Positions 15,914 to 24,015 of a DNA stretch of 64,000 nt are shown here, piece by piece. Numbering within the stretch: position 1 is the first letter of the stretch; each line of letters begins with the position of its first letter. Below the pieces are notes generated by a model. That model made no database searches, was not told the DNA's origin, and saw only the letters and a program-made list of their open reading frames with translations. The position numbers and the translations under genes are program-made. This DNA comes from Rhizobium etli CFN 42 (lineage in GTDB: Bacteria; Pseudomonadota; Alphaproteobacteria; Rhizobiales; Rhizobiaceae), in assembly GCF_000092045.1 (NCBI RefSeq), contig NC_007761.1:3041001-3105000 (forward strand), read 5' to 3'.

Positions 15914-17050
15914 TTAAGGACGATCATGATCGTCGGCAGGAGGCACACGCGGTAATCTCCAAGACCTCAATTTGAGATACTCAGTTGCTTCATCGTTATC
16001 CAACATAGCTTCGATTTTTAACGCAGCATTTACAATTGAGTCCATCTTTTTTTGGATAAATACTTTCGAATACCGTTCTTGCAGTCTGCGCGCCTGAATT
16101 TCCATAGAATCGCGCCAGTAATTAGTCCCCGTTATATTTTCATGCGCGTCGACAAACCTAGCCAGTGGGCCGCCAATTTCCGCGCCTATAAAGCCCGGGC
16201 AGGCGCAGCAAAACTCATATAACTTATCATCGCCTGTCGCGATCCAAACGTCGTGCTCGATCTCGCCGAAACTGAAGCGCTCCCGCGAGTTATTCACGAT
16301 ATCCGCAGCGGAAATGAGTTTTAGGTCATTAGCTCCATTCAGGGCTATACGCTTTATGACCTCCGGTGGCGTTAAGCCTTTGCGGCCACCCTTCTTTAAC
16401 TTAAGAAAATTTTTTGTAGCTGCTACTTTTCGCCTCCTGAGTTCTTCAGTAATACCAGTCTCCGGTGCAAACATATACCTGGCTATTGTAAGTTCTTTCA
16501 GGCTGACGAGGTCGAGAATTTCTGCGCAGTAATCAAAGTATAGAACAAATTTTTCAATCCCATCTAACCCGTCTATGAGGTTAACGGCATTCATCGCCAG
16601 CAACGATGCATAGGAACACGAAATCACTTTTTGACGATCTAGTGATAAATCTCTAAACGACTCATAGTCTACGCTTCCGCCTCCAAGAGAAACCTTTGCC
16701 GAGTTGGGATCATCGCGGAACCCTGGCAAATAGTCCTTCAGGAATATTTCGAACGCGGCTTCGACGGCGCTTCTGCGCGATGGTGGCAGTTCTTGATAGG
16801 CCGCTGCAGGAGAGATAAATACACCGTATTTCGCATTTCTATTAATTAACTTTGCCAGTTCTAAGACGCCAGAATCCTTTAGCGTTTTATGCCGGTGGTC
16901 CTTATGATAGGCCCCTTCGATTGTGATCAGTATGTTAGTGTCGAACATTATATTTGTTTGCCGACCGCTACTATAGTTCTGCCTGATAGCGTGTCTATCC
17001 AGCTCGACGACCTCCCGTGATCTCGAAGAAGCCTTAAAAACGCGAATCAT
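15914..17050 (-). CDS. PIN-like domain protein
   Basis: A 378-residue protein with lower GC than its surroundings. It has the acidic constellation of PIN nucleases: Asp37 (IMFDTNILITIEG), Glu87 (AYQELPP), Asp242 (NGANDLKLISAAD) and Asp274-275 (VWIATGDDKL). PIN domains are metal-dependent RNases, often toxins. No antitoxin gene is adjacent. It stands between the DGQHR/HEPN pair and the GIY-YIG-like gene in the cargo block. Atypical length and AT-rich codons suggest separate acquisition. Confidence 0.65.
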   Translation of the reverse strand: MIRVFKASSRSREVVELDRHAIRQNYSSGRQTNIMFDTNILITIEGAYHKDHRHKTLKDSGVLELAKLINRNAKYGVFISPAAAYQELPPSRRSAVEAAFEIFLKDYLPGFRDDPNSAKVSLGGGSVDYESFRDLSLDRQKVISCSYASLLAMNAVNLIDGLDGIEKFVLYFDYCAEILDLVSLKELTIARYMFAPETGITEELRRRKVAATKNFLKLKKGGRKGLTPPEVIKRIALNGANDLKLISAADIVNNSRERFSFGEIEHDVWIATGDDKLYEFCCACPGFIGAEIGGPLARFVDAHENITGTNYWRDSMEIQARRLQERYSKVFIQKKMDSIVNAALKIEAMLDNDEATEYLKLRSWRLPRVPPADDHDRP

Positions 17051-17229
17051 CTTGCTCCTCTAATGGCACGGCGCCGCAATTATATCCGTTGGCGCTTGGC
17101 CGCCCTAAAAGGCTGAAATCGCTGACCAGGAGTTGGAAACATTCTGCTGGCAGCCATTGATACTACGAAACACAGAACCCCTCCCAAGCGAAACTCGGGA
17201 AGGGTGAAGAGAAGAGAACCTGGCAGTAC

Positions 17230-17622
17230 TTAACGCCTTAGCAACGGGTTCTCCGCAACAAAAGACCCAAGCAGCGAGTTTGAGCTTGGAACCCGCTGAC
17301 GATTGCAAACAGGATCAAGCCCATGACGAAGATCAGTCTCAACGCTCAAGCGATAGGCATCGCCGTTAGCAGCCATGACCCCGACAAAGTTCGCGCCCAA
17401 TCGGCTTGCGCGTTTATACCCGTCGTGATTCATAAGCCCGGTATTGATGCGATCTACGAGGGATTGCGCCTCGCCGACATAGAGGGCTTCGTAAAGCCCG
17501 ACGCCGACAAGTTTGCAAAAGATATAGACCGCTGAGACGGGGTTGAATTGCTGGCCAACCGGGTAAACTTCAAACGTATATTGCACGCCTGATTTTCCGG
17601 ACCAGACTACTTTTGTAACCAT
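17230..17622 (-). CDS. GIY-YIG-like nuclease domain protein
   Basis: A 130-residue protein with VYIF (residues 32-35), ALYVGEAQ (47-52), Arg58 (SLVDRI), Glu95 (SVETDLR) and DPVCNRQ (~103-109). This arrangement is the GIY-YIG fold (VYI...YVG...R...E...N), with the first motif altered to VYI. Such domains cut DNA in homing or restriction enzymes. It may be a small stand-alone endonuclease of the element. The leader at 17648-17760 is strongly structured. Confidence 0.7.
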   Translation of the reverse strand: MVTKVVWSGKSGVQYTFEVYPVGQQFNPVSAVYIFCKLVGVGLYEALYVGEAQSLVDRINTGLMNHDGYKRASRLGANFVGVMAANGDAYRLSVETDLRHGLDPVCNRQRVPSSNSLLGSFVAENPLLRR

Positions 17623-17647
17623 GCGAAAATGTCCTTTGATGAGACAA

Positions 17648-17760
17648 AGGACGGCTTGACGACTTTTGCGGGAGGGTTAAAAGTCTGACTTGTCATCATG
17701 CCTAGCCGTCCTGTGGTTAGGTTTGAGTTGGTGTGATGGTTGTGGTGAACCATCACACCA
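17648..17760. other. Nested stem-loops upstream of the GIY-YIG-like gene
   Basis: Three inverted repeats lie together: outer AGGACGGCT (17648-17656) / AGCCGTCCT (17704-17712), inner GACTTTT (17661-17667) / AAAAGTC (17679-17685), and a separate 13-bp perfect stem TGGTGTGATGGTT / AACCATCACACCA (17729-17741 / 17748-17760). They could be a small RNA, an attenuator in the minus-strand leader, or replication/packaging signals. Confidence 0.5.
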
Positions 17761-17899
17761 TAATCTGGCTTTAGAACCGCTGATTCGCGCAAGAGGTGGC
17801 TGATAAAAGTCATCTTCTATTTTCTAGATTTCCACAGGAGCAGTTCGCGATTTTCGCTTAGGCGCGAGGGGTCTTTCGTCGGCGATCGCCGACGAATCT

Positions 17900-19882
17900 T
17901 TATTCGCCCTCATTGAGATAAGCGCCGCGCCAGCCTGTAATGCCGCAGCCAAAATCTAGGATCGCCCGGAATTCGGTTCCGAGCGTGTTCCAGCCTTCGC
18001 GCGTTTCCAGTTTCGGCTGCTGGACACCGTTAAGGTAGGCAATCTCAAGGATCGGCGCCTGGTCGGGCGATGCGAAGAGCCGCCAGGCGGCATCCTCAAG
18101 GCGAGGTTCGACCAGAAGCGAGAGTTTCCCGGAGAAGGGGTTCACCTCTTCGGTTGCCGAGGGCGTGATCGCGGCGATAATCTGCTCGCCGGCCGTTTCG
18201 TTGTCAGTGCCGACGATGAGGAACTGCGGCTTCAGCGAAAGCGGCGTTTCGTTGTCGAGCCCCTTCTGGTCGCGCAGTGCCTTACGGCCTGCGCTGACGC
18301 TACTGATCGTCAGCTCGGATGGCGTAACCGCTTTGTTTCCACGTGCATTTGCGAAGAGCGTAACACCGTCGTCGAGCAGCGGCCCGAGGCCGGCATTGTC
18401 GAGCAGAAGATCGGCAATCAAATCCGCCTCCGTTTGAGCGGCGGCTTGGCCGAACGCCCGGAGCGTATCGGAGAAGGCGTCGAGATCATCATTGATCAGC
18501 GCTTCCCGCGAGATGCCGAACATTTTCGCATATGGCTTGACGCGGTAGGTTTCTTTCGCCTCCGAACGCGAGCCGTAGGTGATTTCGGCGCCTTCAAGCA
18601 CCTCTTCGAGCCTCGGCATTTCCGACATGCGGCCGATGGTCATGGCCTTAAAATTGGCGGCGTTGCGGACACGTGCCAATTGCTTCAGCGGCGTCTCGGC
18701 GGCGCGATAGGCATCGAGCATGAAGCGGTTCGCGGCGTTGCCCGTGACAAAAGGAAAGTCCGACGTGCTGTGTGTCGACCCGCTGCTCATGATCTGCGTC
18801 GCAAGCCGATCGCGATTTCGCGAAATCACCCGCTCGCCGCGCGCCTCCAGCAGAGCCGCCCCCATTTCGAGCAGGCTGCGGCCCTGCCATTCTGAGGCGC
18901 GGCCCTGGGCAGGCTTGCTAGCGATCCGGGCATAAAGCGCGTCCTCGATATCGCGGGCGACCATCATCGAGCCGTAGCTGCCGTCCAAAACCAACGGTGA
19001 CACCCGACCGCCGCCCGGCTCTTTGTCGGCGAGCGCGTTGATAACCATCGTCTGTGCTTTGGCGAAATCACCCTTCGCGTTGAGCACGATTTCGTTTGCC
19101 TCCACCAGCGTCATCTTCGCAATGGTGCAGAGCTGATAGATGCGGCTGTTGACGTCCTGCATCTTGGCGGCCGCCTGGTCGTCGGCCGCAGCCAGGTTCG
19201 GTTCGGTCATGACCACTTCCTTTCGTTTGTGCGGAGCGGCCGCAACCGCCACCATGGGAAGACCCATTGCCTTCCGCTCTCCTGCCAACCTCTTCAGACG
19301 ATCCGGCGCTTTCGCGTATGTCCGATAGTCAAACGCCGCATCGGCCGTCGGCGCGGTCGGTGCATGCTCGGAAACCGAGGTAGCGAAGCCATTGGCCAGC
19401 GCCTCCTGCGGCGCCATCCAGGTTTCATCCTTCATCATCTGCCGGATTTCCTTTTCGGAAAGACCAGTGCGCTCGGCATAGACTTGCGCAAACACACCCG
19501 TCATCGTGTCGAGAACGCCGGCGGTGCGCCGGTGATCGTCAGCCGGTCCGAGGGTCATTCCGGACGGCTCATGGATCATCAACAGGGTGCCGAGCGGCAT
19601 TTCGATTTCGTCGCCAGCCATGGCTATCAACGAAGCTGCCGAGGCGGCGATCGCATCGATTTTCACGATTACCTTGCCGTCGTGGCGCTTGAGAGCATTG
19701 TGGATCGCGGAGCCTTCCATGGCGATGCCGCCGCCGGAGTTGAGACGCACGACGACGTCGCCGGAAAGCGCGCTCAAAGCCTCGATCACCTGCGAGCTGG
19801 TGAAGCCGCTTTCATCCCAGAAATCGGTGAAGCCAACCGGCCCGTAAAGCATCAGTTCGCCGTCTACGATCAGTTTTGACAT
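17900..19882 (-). CDS. Phage prohead protease (ClpP-like)/major capsid protein fusion
   Basis: A 660-residue protein starting at MSKLIVDGELMLYG. Residues ~1-210 are a ClpP/S14-type prohead protease with probable nucleophile Ser81 (IDAIAASAAS) and His104 (MIHEPSG). Residues ~225-660 are a major head protein of the type fused to ClpP-like proteases (AETPLKQLARVRNAANFKAMTIGRMSEMPRLEE begins its core). GAGGCAGGC precedes the ATG at 19882. An internal ATG at 19210 with AAAGGAAG upstream could give free capsid of 436 residues. It would form the element's own heads. Confidence 0.88.
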   Translation of the reverse strand: MSKLIVDGELMLYGPVGFTDFWDESGFTSSQVIEALSALSGDVVVRLNSGGGIAMEGSAIHNALKRHDGKVIVKIDAIAASAASLIAMAGDEIEMPLGTLLMIHEPSGMTLGPADDHRRTAGVLDTMTGVFAQVYAERTGLSEKEIRQMMKDETWMAPQEALANGFATSVSEHAPTAPTADAAFDYRTYAKAPDRLKRLAGERKAMGLPMVAVAAAPHKRKEVVMTEPNLAAADDQAAAKMQDVNSRIYQLCTIAKMTLVEANEIVLNAKGDFAKAQTMVINALADKEPGGGRVSPLVLDGSYGSMMVARDIEDALYARIASKPAQGRASEWQGRSLLEMGAALLEARGERVISRNRDRLATQIMSSGSTHSTSDFPFVTGNAANRFMLDAYRAAETPLKQLARVRNAANFKAMTIGRMSEMPRLEEVLEGAEITYGSRSEAKETYRVKPYAKMFGISREALINDDLDAFSDTLRAFGQAAAQTEADLIADLLLDNAGLGPLLDDGVTLFANARGNKAVTPSELTISSVSAGRKALRDQKGLDNETPLSLKPQFLIVGTDNETAGEQIIAAITPSATEEVNPFSGKLSLLVEPRLEDAAWRLFASPDQAPILEIAYLNGVQQPKLETREGWNTLGTEFRAILDFGCGITGWRGAYLNEGE

Positions 19883-19937
19883 GCCTGCCTCAATTCGGTT
19901 GACTTGAGGATTGTCCGAAAGCTTGGCCACGAAAAGC

Positions 19938-20369
19938 CTATCTCGTGGCCAAAATTTTCCTGATCCGCCGGGCCGCAACCGCATAATCGACGCGGGTCAA
20001 GATGACCCAGAGCGCCGCACGCAGGTCGCCGGGTTCGTAGGGACAGTTTTGTTTCTGCTGATCGATGTGCCAGGCGGAAGCTTGATAGCGTAGAAGCGCT
20101 GCCGCCAGCTCTTTGGCCTGTTGCGTCGGTTTCATGGCGGGAAAGAACGTCTCGGCGGCTTCCCGAATGGCGGTGTCGCGTGCAGCAAACACCGATGCCC
20201 CGCGCCAGCGCTTTCCGCGTGCCACTTTGAGATCGAGCGCTGCGGCGACATCATCCGTTTCGCCCGAAAGGAAGCGGTTTACGCGAATTGCCATTCGGCC
20301 CGCCCAAGGCTTCGACACCCCGTCGAGGTGCTCCGCCAGGTCGATGAAGTCGTCTAGCGGCGTTGACAT
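19938..20369 (-). CDS. Phage-associated hypothetical protein
   Basis: A 143-residue, basic C-terminus protein with no recognised family. It begins 16 nt inside the end of the Nu1-like gene and ends 55 nt before the protease/capsid start, so it belongs to the packaging module. The segment SAWHIDQQKQNCPYEPGD is partly echoed by SGWHIDQLKQFRPVPR in the upstream HTH protein (20807-21637). Confidence 0.7.
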   Translation of the reverse strand: MSTPLDDFIDLAEHLDGVSKPWAGRMAIRVNRFLSGETDDVAAALDLKVARGKRWRGASVFAARDTAIREAAETFFPAMKPTQQAKELAAALLRYQASAWHIDQQKQNCPYEPGDLRAALWVILTRVDYAVAARRIRKILATR

Positions 20370-20656
20370 GCCAGGGCCGATCTTGCCTGTTTACGTCTGG
20401 ATTTGCGTTGGGCATCCTCGGCCATCAGCGCCTGCCGCCAGGCCCATGCGGCCGCGAGCCTAATCCGCCACAACCGGCCCATGCCACCCCGCTTGATCGC
20501 CGGCAGACCGATCTTGAGATATCGCTGCATGGTCGGCAGGGAAACGCCCAAAGCGAGGGCCGTGTCGCCTAGCCCGAGGATGGCATCAGCCCGGTCGTCG
20601 GGTAGCGGGAAACGTTCGATCAGGTGTTCAATTTCGGCTTCGCTCAGTTCGTTCAT
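20354..20656 (-). CDS. Nu1-like small terminase/DNA-packaging protein
   Basis: A 100-residue protein. LGLGDTALALGVSLPTMQRYLKIGLPAIKRGGMGRLWRIRLAAAWAW matches the winged helix-turn-helix of lambda Nu1-type small terminases, which bind the packaging site. No large terminase gene is present in the element, so a helper's motor would be needed. It overlaps the following gene by 16 nt. Confidence 0.72.
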   Translation of the reverse strand: MNELSEAEIEHLIERFPLPDDRADAILGLGDTALALGVSLPTMQRYLKIGLPAIKRGGMGRLWRIRLAAAWAWRQALMAEDAQRKSRRKQARSALACQRR

Positions 20657-20806
20657 GGCTTTGCTCCAAGAAGAACAACAAGGCGCACCATTATGAAGAA
20701 GCGCAGTGCCTACGGTGCAAAAATAGTCTCTTGGCCTGCGCTACCGCCGTCCCCGCTTTCAAGTTTTGGCCGGGAAGGACCCGCGCCACCCGAGGCGGCG
20801 TACAAT

Positions 20807-21637
20807 TCAAGATAGTCTGGCGCCCGGCCGCTTCCAAAGCGCCTCATGGATGACACGAATGCCAGCGCCTCGCTGATGACGCTCGGCAGCCGTTACCGCA
20901 GTCATAATTTCCTGGGTGAGCCGTTCAATCGCGTCGGCCTCTAGCTCACGGCCCAGTGCATGCAGGTCCGCATACCAGCGCCGCTCTGCTGCGGCGTCCG
21001 CCGCTTGGCTGTGTGATATTTGGTGGCGTGGTACCGGCCGAAATTGTTTCAATTGATCGATATGCCAACCCGATCCGCTACGATGCCCATCACCGCGCTC
21101 CGGCTGACTGGCTGCCCTCTGCTCATCCGCCCTTTGCGGCCATGACTTCGCAACGTTTCCACGGGCGCCATCCGTGACTAAGAAGGGTTCATTCGAAGGG
21201 TTAGTTCTACGGGTTTGTAGGGCATTTTTGTCCGGTTCAACCGGACATTCGTGCCCTGTTGAACTGGACATTTCTGCCCGGTTGTCTCGGTCGACGTCGC
21301 CCCGCCTTCGCGACCGCATGCGTAGCTCCCAGTCGTCCACGATCTGTTGAAAATTCATCCAGCACGGAAGGTAGCTCGCGCGGTGCGACTTCCCGCCATG
21401 GCTTGCCTTCTTAAACAGCCCGCGTTCGCACAGCCTCGTCGTCGCCCGACGGACACTCTTTTCATCAACCTCAAGCAATGCGGCCAGGCGTTCAACGCTC
21501 GGATCGCACTGCCCCGTTTTTTTGTTGAAGTGGTCGATAATCGCCCCAGCCACGCGTCGATCATTGGCGGACAGGTCCGGTGCGACAGCGAGCGCCTTAT
21601 AGGCGAAGAAAACTTTGTTTGCGGAAGACATCGCCAC
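20807..21637 (-). CDS. Helix-turn-helix domain protein, possible replication/regulatory protein
   Basis: A 276-residue protein. Residues ~10-90 (LSANDRRVAGAIIDHFNKKTGQCDPSVERLAALLEVDEKSVRRATTRLCERGLFKK) form an HTH_36-type winged helix found in replication initiator-like and regulatory phage proteins. The middle is low-complexity and polar; the C-terminus is helical and basic. The likely start is GTG at 21637 (GGAAGGTGAG upstream), with ATG at 21631 possible. It is the first gene at the attR end of the element. Confidence 0.68.
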   Translation of the reverse strand: MAMSSANKVFFAYKALAVAPDLSANDRRVAGAIIDHFNKKTGQCDPSVERLAALLEVDEKSVRRATTRLCERGLFKKASHGGKSHRASYLPCWMNFQQIVDDWELRMRSRRRGDVDRDNRAEMSSSTGHECPVEPDKNALQTRRTNPSNEPFLVTDGARGNVAKSWPQRADEQRAASQPERGDGHRSGSGWHIDQLKQFRPVPRHQISHSQAADAAAERRWYADLHALGRELEADAIERLTQEIMTAVTAAERHQRGAGIRVIHEALWKRPGARLS

Positions 21638-22060
21638 GGGCGCTCACCTTCCACATTTTACGGCATGAGATCGTTTCAGCGCCTCGATTGCTTCGAGGAT
21701 GGTCAGATCAAAGCGGTTACATACGAGGGGAATTGACATCCGCTTCACGACCGATGCTTGAGCGGCGATCCACCGGCTTGCATCGTCGATGACGTGTCGC
21801 TGCGTCGTATCGCGAGAGCAATTTCGTGAGACACTATCAAATGGGAGACATTGTTTTTGCTTGCTAACTGGAAATGTCTCAGCTCCGGCGATGCACTTGA
21901 TTTTATTGAAGGGACGCAGGCCCTCCGGGCCCACCATATTTTTCAACGACTTAGCAGAATCCGGATAGGCGGAGCATGGGTTTTGGGCTACAATCCGGGC
22001 TACCGAATTGTCGGCCCCTAACCGTGGTGCTACAGAGAAAAACATGTGGAGGGCGCGCCG
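21638..22060. other. Region around attR
   Basis: Between the HTH gene and the first gene outside the element. The minus-strand frame at 21644-21800 (ASRWIAAQASVVKRMSIPLVCNRFDLTILEAIEALKRS) looks coding and ends 6 bp before the HTH gene, but I found no convincing start codon. attR lies at 21921-21937. Confidence 0.4.
21921..21937 (+). other. attR core
   Basis: CCCTCCGGGCCCACCAT, identical to the tRNA 3' end at 10906-10922. The repeats are 11,015 bp apart. Only the core is repeated; the rest of the tRNA is absent here, as expected for attR. Confidence 0.88.
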
Positions 22061-22342
22061 ATGGGTCAAAGAATCGATTCCATGAAAAACGATTTAAGTG
22101 AAGGAGCCCTTTGCGTCCTCGCCGCGCTGGCTGTCGTGGCCGCTCTAAGCCTTCTTATGTCAGGGATTGCGGCTCTTGCACGCGTCTTGCTGTTCCTGAA
22201 AATGGGCTTTGGCTGCGATCGCTGTGCGACGGAATCGCGCTGTGATCGCGCTTTGATGTACTTGGAAGGGAAACTGGATTTCTGGGGCCCTCTCCCACTA
22301 GAGATTTCTCCAGATGGGATATTGCAGCTCTTGAAACCATAA
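22061..22342 (+). CDS. Hypothetical protein with one or two membrane segments
   Basis: A 93-residue frame starting MGQRIDSMKNDLSEG. Residues ~20-50 are strongly hydrophobic (LCVLAALAVVAALSLLMSGIAALARVLLFL), followed by a Cys-containing region (GCDRCATESRCDRA). GGAGGG lies upstream of the ATG at 22061. It lies just outside attR, in a region of mobile-element debris, and no family is recognised. Confidence 0.4.
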   Translation: MGQRIDSMKNDLSEGALCVLAALAVVAALSLLMSGIAALARVLLFLKMGFGCDRCATESRCDRALMYLEGKLDFWGPLPLEISPDGILQLLKP

Positions 22343-22672
22343 TGGCGGTCAACTTTCCTGTCCGGTGCGCCTAATGGTCGGTATCTCACCCACCTTGTCC
22401 CGCCAGTTCATCCGAGGCCCGGGAACGAACCACCCGTTGGCTACCCACCGGAAGAATTTACGGCCGATCGCATCGATGAACTGCGCGTCGGTGGGCGGAT
22501 CATGTTCACGGGGCATGCCCCCATGCCCGTTCGATGATCCCTCGGCTTTCCACGGGTAATCCACAGGGCAGCTGCACGATTGTTCGGCGCTCCGCCAGGC
22601 GCGGCAGCGGCCTCTATCCGCACCGTTGTAGTACGAAAGGATTGCCGGCCATTGTGTGAGAAATTTATCGTA
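22343..22672. other. Intergenic region in degraded element DNA
   Basis: Overlapping minus-strand frames span this stretch (for example TDAQFIDAIGRKFF within 22349-22723), but none has a clear start or family. Probably decayed coding sequence. Confidence 0.35.
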
Positions 22673-22882
22673 ATGCCATTTAAGAAAGTACGCGGAAACA
22701 TTGCTCCTGGTGAAATGCGCCAAGCTTCCAATTCAGCCGCTGCATTACGCCTTGCCGGCGCTATGGCGGAAAGGCTCGTTGGCGTCGCTGCTTATGCCGT
22801 AATGGTGAACATGGAGAGCGGCGATATCAGCAGCCCCCGTGTTCTATGCCAGTACGGAGAGGTCGCTGATCTCGCGGCTTAA
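22673..22882 (+). CDS. Small conserved-looking hypothetical protein
   Basis: A 69-residue frame (MPFKKVRGNIAPGEMRQASNS ...) with an Ala-rich helix LRLAGAMAERLVGVAAYAVMV. No strong ribosome binding site was found. Codon composition supports coding in this frame. No function assigned; it may be cargo of the older element. Confidence 0.45.
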   Translation: MPFKKVRGNIAPGEMRQASNSAAALRLAGAMAERLVGVAAYAVMVNMESGDISSPRVLCQYGEVADLAA

Positions 22883-23133
22883 ACACAGTTAAGTGGGATC
22901 CAGGCAAGGATGGACAGCCGAGATCGTGATCCGCTTGAGCTTCGTAGCCAAATTACTTGCGGCAGAGGCATGCCGAGTGCTTCCGCCGCGTGATTTCCTT
23001 TTCGCACTGACAAAGATATCAAACTTGGTCGCACCTTTGACTCACAGGCCCTGATTTTCAGGATATTCACGCAGCTTCCGGCAAATCCCAGAGGATCCCA
23101 CATTTTCCAGATATCGGCGTCAAACAACGCCTG

Positions 23134-23379
23134 CTAACTCTTAGCCCAATCGACAATAGCCTTGAGCTGGTCGCTCGCCGCACCTTTTTCAGCGGCGATC
23201 GAAGCGCTTGCCTCTTGAGGGCCGTGCGCCGAGTGGCGAAACAGTCCTGCCTCATGGCACCATTGAAGCATCTTGTTGCCGATCCGCGGGTTGGAGAACG
23301 GGTTGCCGTATTCAGTGACTAGGAATGTCATCTGTCCCGTAGGTACCCGATCTAGCTCCACGGCTAGATCAAGAGGAAT
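23134..23379 (-). pseudogene. Truncated tyrosine integrase fragment
   Basis: The 81 residues ending at 23134 (TFLVTEYGNPFSNPRIGNKMLQWCHEAGL ...) align with residues ~265-327 of the intact integrase at 10864-12078. The HxxR motif is damaged (SAHGPQEA in place of SAHGLRKA) and the frame stops at DWAKS, before the catalytic tyrosine. The N-terminal half is missing. It is the remnant of an earlier integrase in the same region and strand. Confidence 0.75.
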
Positions 23380-23490
23380 CGGCGCAGGACTACCTGTCGC
23401 GGGAGGAGGCTTGCCAGGTGAATTGGAACCTGAACTGCCCCTACACATTATGTGGTTGCAGCCTGACTCGTTCCATTTAGGAGATTTCAC

Positions 23491-23565
23491 ATGAACAACA
23501 TAATCTGGCTCGTCGGCGCCGTAGTCATCGTGCTCGCTATCCTGAGCTTCTTCGGGTTCCGTTGA
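23491..23565 (+). CDS. 24-residue small membrane protein
   Basis: ATG-initiated MNNIIWLVGAVVIVLAILSF and a short FGFR tail, with AGGAG 8 nt upstream. It is a single hydrophobic helix with a charged C-terminus. Very short rhizobial membrane peptides of this form (NxIIWLxGAVVIVL) are recurrent, which supports reality. Role unknown. Confidence 0.65.
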   Translation: MNNIIWLVGAVVIVLAILSFFGFR

Positions 23566-24015
23566 GAATCGAGTGCGGCGGCTCAACTGCACCCATGCAT
23601 GAACGCAGGAGCACGCCGCTAGGCAACGCGTCGTATTTCTTCGAATTCGAGAAATCCAAAGACCCCTGGCACCTTGACGGCGGCCTGGGACAAGGGCTGA
23701 CCGAATCGATGGGGTGAGCCGCAGTGCTAGACTGTTTGCCGTCGCTATAAAGAGGCTATCTCGTCCCCGCCTAGGCGGGCACGAGATAAGATGGTTCCGT
23801 CGGTATACCTTTGCGGGCTGGCTCTCGGGGTAGAGCGATCGTGAGCTCACCTAATCTCACCCGCATGCCAGCTCAAGCAATCCTCAGGGTTTGCGAGCAT
23901 ATCGACAGCGGCCAGTCAAGTGACCGGCTTGGGAGGTCGACCACCGCGCCGCCATTGAGCCCGCCAAGCCAGAATAGGAGAGCGTAGGACTTATCGCTGA
24001 TCCAACAGACAGCTC
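23566..24015. other. Intergenic region with a palindrome
   Basis: No gene supported in 450 bp. A 32-bp near-perfect palindrome at 23757-23788 (arms starting TATCTCGT, centre CCGCCTAGGCGG) is the only clear element. Confidence 0.5.
23757..23788. repeat. 32-bp palindrome
   Basis: TATCTCGT ... ACGAGATA arms around CCGCCTAGGCGG, with a single mismatched pair. It would form a long hairpin without a T tract. It could be a palindromic unit, a terminator-like barrier or a trace of the older element's end. Confidence 0.6.

Larger units (their letters stand above)
10906..21937. mobile_element. Integrated satellite-like element (tRNA-borne, ~11.0 kb)
   Basis: The element is bounded by the 17-bp repeats and contains integrase, excisionase-like gene, RHH-type regulator, nuclease-like cargo, prohead protease/capsid fusion, Nu1-like small terminase and an HTH protein. 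Large terminase, portal, tail and lysis genes are absent, so it cannot be a complete phage. A capsid gene with packaging-recognition but no tail suggests a capsid-encoding phage satellite that would need a helper. A degraded prophage is the alternative, but the genes look intact and the boundaries are clean. Confidence 0.85.

Noticed and set aside
23380..23850. Upstream part of the minus-strand frame containing the integrase fragment
   Set aside because: No integrase similarity, and a good small-protein gene (23491-23565) lies on the opposite strand; the frame is open by chance.
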